A stretch of DNA of 64,000 nucleotides, taken from positions 558,001 to 622,000 of the forward strand of contig JAHBVX010000002.1 in the NCBI GenBank assembly GCA_019637295.1, given 5' to 3'. The notes under the pieces were generated by a model. It was not told where the DNA came from. It saw nothing but the letters and a program-made list of their open reading frames with translations, and made no database searches. This document shows, in pieces, positions 62,090 to 64,000 of the stretch. The stretch comes from Polyangiaceae bacterium (GTDB taxonomy: Bacteria; Myxococcota_A; Polyangia; Polyangiales; Polyangiaceae). Positions within the stretch are counted from its first letter, which is position 1; every line of letters begins with the position of its first letter. A program made the translations under genes and the position numbers.

Positions 62090-63496
62090 ATGCCGCAGAA
62101 GACGCTGCTGTACGGCATCGATGACGTGCCGCCGCGGCGCGAGACGTTGTTTCTCGGGCTGCAGCACTACCTCACGATGTTCGGCTCGACCATCGCGATC
62201 CCGCTGATCATGGCCGAGCCCCTCGGGCTGTCGGACGAGCCCGCGGCGCTCGGCTGGCTGATCGGCACGATGTTCTTCGTCAGCGGCATCACGACGCTCT
62301 TGCAGACCACCTGGGGCAACCGCCTGCCCATCGTGCAGGGGGGTACGTTCTCGTTTCTCGCGCCGGCCATCGCCATCTGTGGCATGGCGGGGGTCAGCGG
62401 CGCGGGCTACGAGGTGCGGCTGCAGCACATCCAAGGCGCGGTGATCATCGGCGCCTTGTTCGAGATCCTGGTGGGCGCGAGCGGCCTGGTGGGCAAGCTG
62501 CTGCGCTTCGTGGGACCGGTCACCATCGCGCCCACCATCGCGCTCATCGGCCTGAGCTTGTTCAAGTTCGGCGCGCCCATCGCCGGCAAGCACTGGGGCA
62601 TCGGCGGGCTGACCATCGGCCTCATCATCTTGTTCTCTCAGATCCTGCGCCATCGTCACCGCGCGTTCGCGCTGTATCCGGTGCTGCTGGGCATCGTCGG
62701 CGCCTGGGGTACGGCGGCCGTGCTGACGGCGGCGGGTGTGTTCGGCCCCGGGCACCCGGCCTTCTGCAGCCTCGACAAAGTGCACGCCGCGCCGTGGGTG
62801 CGCATCCCGTACCCCTTGCAGTGGGGTCTGCCCGCCTTCGGCGTCGCGGCCACCGTCGGCATGCTGGCCGGCTACATCGCGTCGGTGGTCGAGTCCATCG
62901 GCGACTACTTCGCGGCGGCGCGCCTGTCGGGCGCGCCCACGCCGACGGCCAAGGTCGTCAATCGGGGCATCACCTTCGAGGGCATCGGCTGCCTGGTGGC
63001 GGGTCTGTTCGGCACCGGCAACGGCACCACCAGCTACAGCGAGAACATCGGCGCCATCGGGCTGACCCGGGTCGGCAGTCGGCGGGTGGTGCAGACGGGC
63101 GCGTGCCTGATGCTCGTGCTAGGAGGCGTCGCCAAGTTCGGAGCGCTGTTCACCACCATTCCCCAGCCCATCGTGGGCGGCATGTACTGCGTGCTGTTCG
63201 GCATGATCGCCGCCGTGGGGCTATCCAATCTGCAACTCATCGATCTGAACTCGGCGCGCAATCTGTTCATCATCGGATTCTCGTTTTTCATGGGGCTCAG
63301 CATTCCCGAGTACGTGAACGCTCACCCCTTCGCCTTCGAGCCCAAATGGCTCGCGGACATCACGAACACGCTAGGCAAGACGGGCATGGCCGTCGGCGCG
63401 TTCTTGGCTCTGTTTCTGGACAACATCATCCCCGGTACGACCGAGGAGCGGGGGCTCCATCATGTCGGCACCGCTCTGAAGGAGAACGCATCATGA
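62090..63496 (+). CDS. NCS2-family uracil/xanthine permease
   Basis: 468 residues with about 14 transmembrane segments. NCS2 signatures: an N-terminal LGLQHYLTMFGSTIAIPLIM, the substrate-side QGGTFSFLAP in segment 3, ESIGDYFAAARLSG in segment 8 (conserved Glu) and GTGNGTTSYSENIGAIGLTRVGSRRV in segment 10. It imports a nucleobase by proton or sodium symport. Genomic context (beta-ureidopropionase before, mmsA after) suggests uracil/thymine, not xanthine. ATG 62090 is 15 bases after the nitrilase; the stop overlaps mmsA by 4 bases. Confidence 0.93.
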   Translation: MPQKTLLYGIDDVPPRRETLFLGLQHYLTMFGSTIAIPLIMAEPLGLSDEPAALGWLIGTMFFVSGITTLLQTTWGNRLPIVQGGTFSFLAPAIAICGMAGVSGAGYEVRLQHIQGAVIIGALFEILVGASGLVGKLLRFVGPVTIAPTIALIGLSLFKFGAPIAGKHWGIGGLTIGLIILFSQILRHRHRAFALYPVLLGIVGAWGTAAVLTAAGVFGPGHPAFCSLDKVHAAPWVRIPYPLQWGLPAFGVAATVGMLAGYIASVVESIGDYFAAARLSGAPTPTAKVVNRGITFEGIGCLVAGLFGTGNGTTSYSENIGAIGLTRVGSRRVVQTGACLMLVLGGVAKFGALFTTIPQPIVGGMYCVLFGMIAAVGLSNLQLIDLNSARNLFIIGFSFFMGLSIPEYVNAHPFAFEPKWLADITNTLGKTGMAVGAFLALFLDNIIPGTTEERGLHHVGTALKENAS

Positions 63497-64000
63497 CTCA
63501 GTCGCAAACCCTGCCCGCCTTCCCCGCGCGAAGCTACGACTTCGTGGAGTACGTCCCGGCCAAGAACTGGATCGACGGTCAGTGGGTCGACGCCGCGAGC
63601 GGCCAGACCATCCCCGTCGAGAACCCGCGGCACGGCAAGGCGCTGAGCAAGGTCGTGCTGAGCGGCGCGGAAGACGTCGACCGCGCCGCGAAGGCAGCAA
63701 AGAAGGCCTTCGAGTCCTGGCGCCGGGTGCCGATCAAGGAGCGCGCGCAGGTGTTCTTCAAGCTCAAGGAGCTGATGGAGCGGGATCTGGAGGAGCTGAG
63801 CTGGCTCGTTACCCACGAGAACGGCAAGATCATCGAAGAAGCGCGGGCCAGCGTGCTCAAGGGCATCGAGTGCGTCGAGTTCGGCGCCTCGCTGCCCAAC
63901 GCCGCCGCGGGGGAGCGCCTCGAGGTCAGCCGCGGCGTGACTTGCACGCAGGATCACGAGCCCCTCGGCGTGGTCGCGGGCATCACGCCCTTCAACTTCC
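63493..64000 (+). CDS. mmsA: CoA-acylating methylmalonate-semialdehyde dehydrogenase (partial, N-terminal)
   Basis: The first 169 residues are present; the gene runs off the right edge. The aldehyde dehydrogenase N-terminal domain includes WIDGQWVDAASGQTIPVENP and HENGKIIEEARASVLKGIE. The end PLGVVAGITPFNF is characteristic of MmsA-type enzymes, which convert methylmalonate or malonate semialdehyde to propionyl- or acetyl-CoA. This is the last step of thymine/uracil and valine breakdown. The catalytic Cys and CoA-specific regions lie outside the window. ATG overlaps the permease stop, so the three genes form an operon. Confidence 0.88.
   Translation, partial: MTQSQTLPAFPARSYDFVEYVPAKNWIDGQWVDAASGQTIPVENPRHGKALSKVVLSGAEDVDRAAKAAKKAFESWRRVPIKERAQVFFKLKELMERDLEELSWLVTHENGKIIEEARASVLKGIECVEFGASLPNAAAGERLEVSRGVTCTQDHEPLGVVAGITPFNF

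Noticed and set aside
61013-62785. 590-codon minus-strand frame opposite the nitrilase and permease genes
   Set aside because: Antisense to two genes with intact catalytic and membrane signatures.

Overview
The window is very GC-rich, gene-dense chromosomal DNA with long, tightly packed operons, many GTG/TTG starts and 4-base stop/start overlaps. It carries giant TPR proteins, a Hanks-type kinase fused to TPRs, an NtrC-type activator, lipoproteins with Gly/Ser/Ala-rich stalks, and a GspN-containing type II secretion operon. This points to a myxobacterium (Myxococcota, most likely Polyangiales/Sorangium-like). That placement is inferred from composition and gene content; no rRNA or tRNA gene is present. 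No insertion sequence, prophage, CRISPR array or tRNA gene was recognised, and no gap between genes exceeds about 250 bases.

Layout. 1-2554: tail of an unknown gene, then a minus-strand operon tetR > diiron ferritin-like protein > alpha/beta hydrolase, with a 16-bp perfect palindrome over the tetR start. 2719-9965: secreted lipoproteins, a membrane-anchored TPR protein, elongation factor P, and a minus-strand pair for 3-hydroxyacyl-CoA dehydrogenase and enoyl-CoA hydratase. 10055-22903: an 11.3-kb gene for a 3778-residue TPR protein, followed by a DUF374 acyltransferase and a class IV aminotransferase. 22907-26513: minus-strand operon lipoprotein > histidine kinase > bioA. 26708-31599: dnaX, recR, ridA and three little-known genes including a thioredoxin-like 2Fe-2S ferredoxin.

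31679-47262 is the most coherent block: an NtrC-family sigma-54 activator, a palindromic candidate enhancer, a near-consensus -24/-12 promoter, then a complete type II secretion operon gspC-D-E-F-(GspG-like)-G-H-I-J-K-L-M-N. The prepilin peptidase gene is not in it. The promoter places the transcription start two bases before the gspC start codon.

47289-52616 (minus) encodes an atypical kinase with an N-terminal helical domain and a long TPR array. After it come ftsB, a MshEN/GAF-like protein, parC, a two-gene unit resembling a nucleotidyltransferase toxin-antitoxin pair, an OPT transporter with a small partner, and a Cys-rich lipoprotein. The right edge (61208-64000) is a catabolic operon of beta-ureidopropionase, an NCS2 nucleobase permease and methylmalonate-semialdehyde dehydrogenase (cut by the window edge), which fits reductive pyrimidine breakdown.

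Several genes have a -10-like hexamer ending 6-7 bases before the start codon and no Shine-Dalgarno sequence, suggesting leaderless mRNAs. All promoter calls were made by eye.
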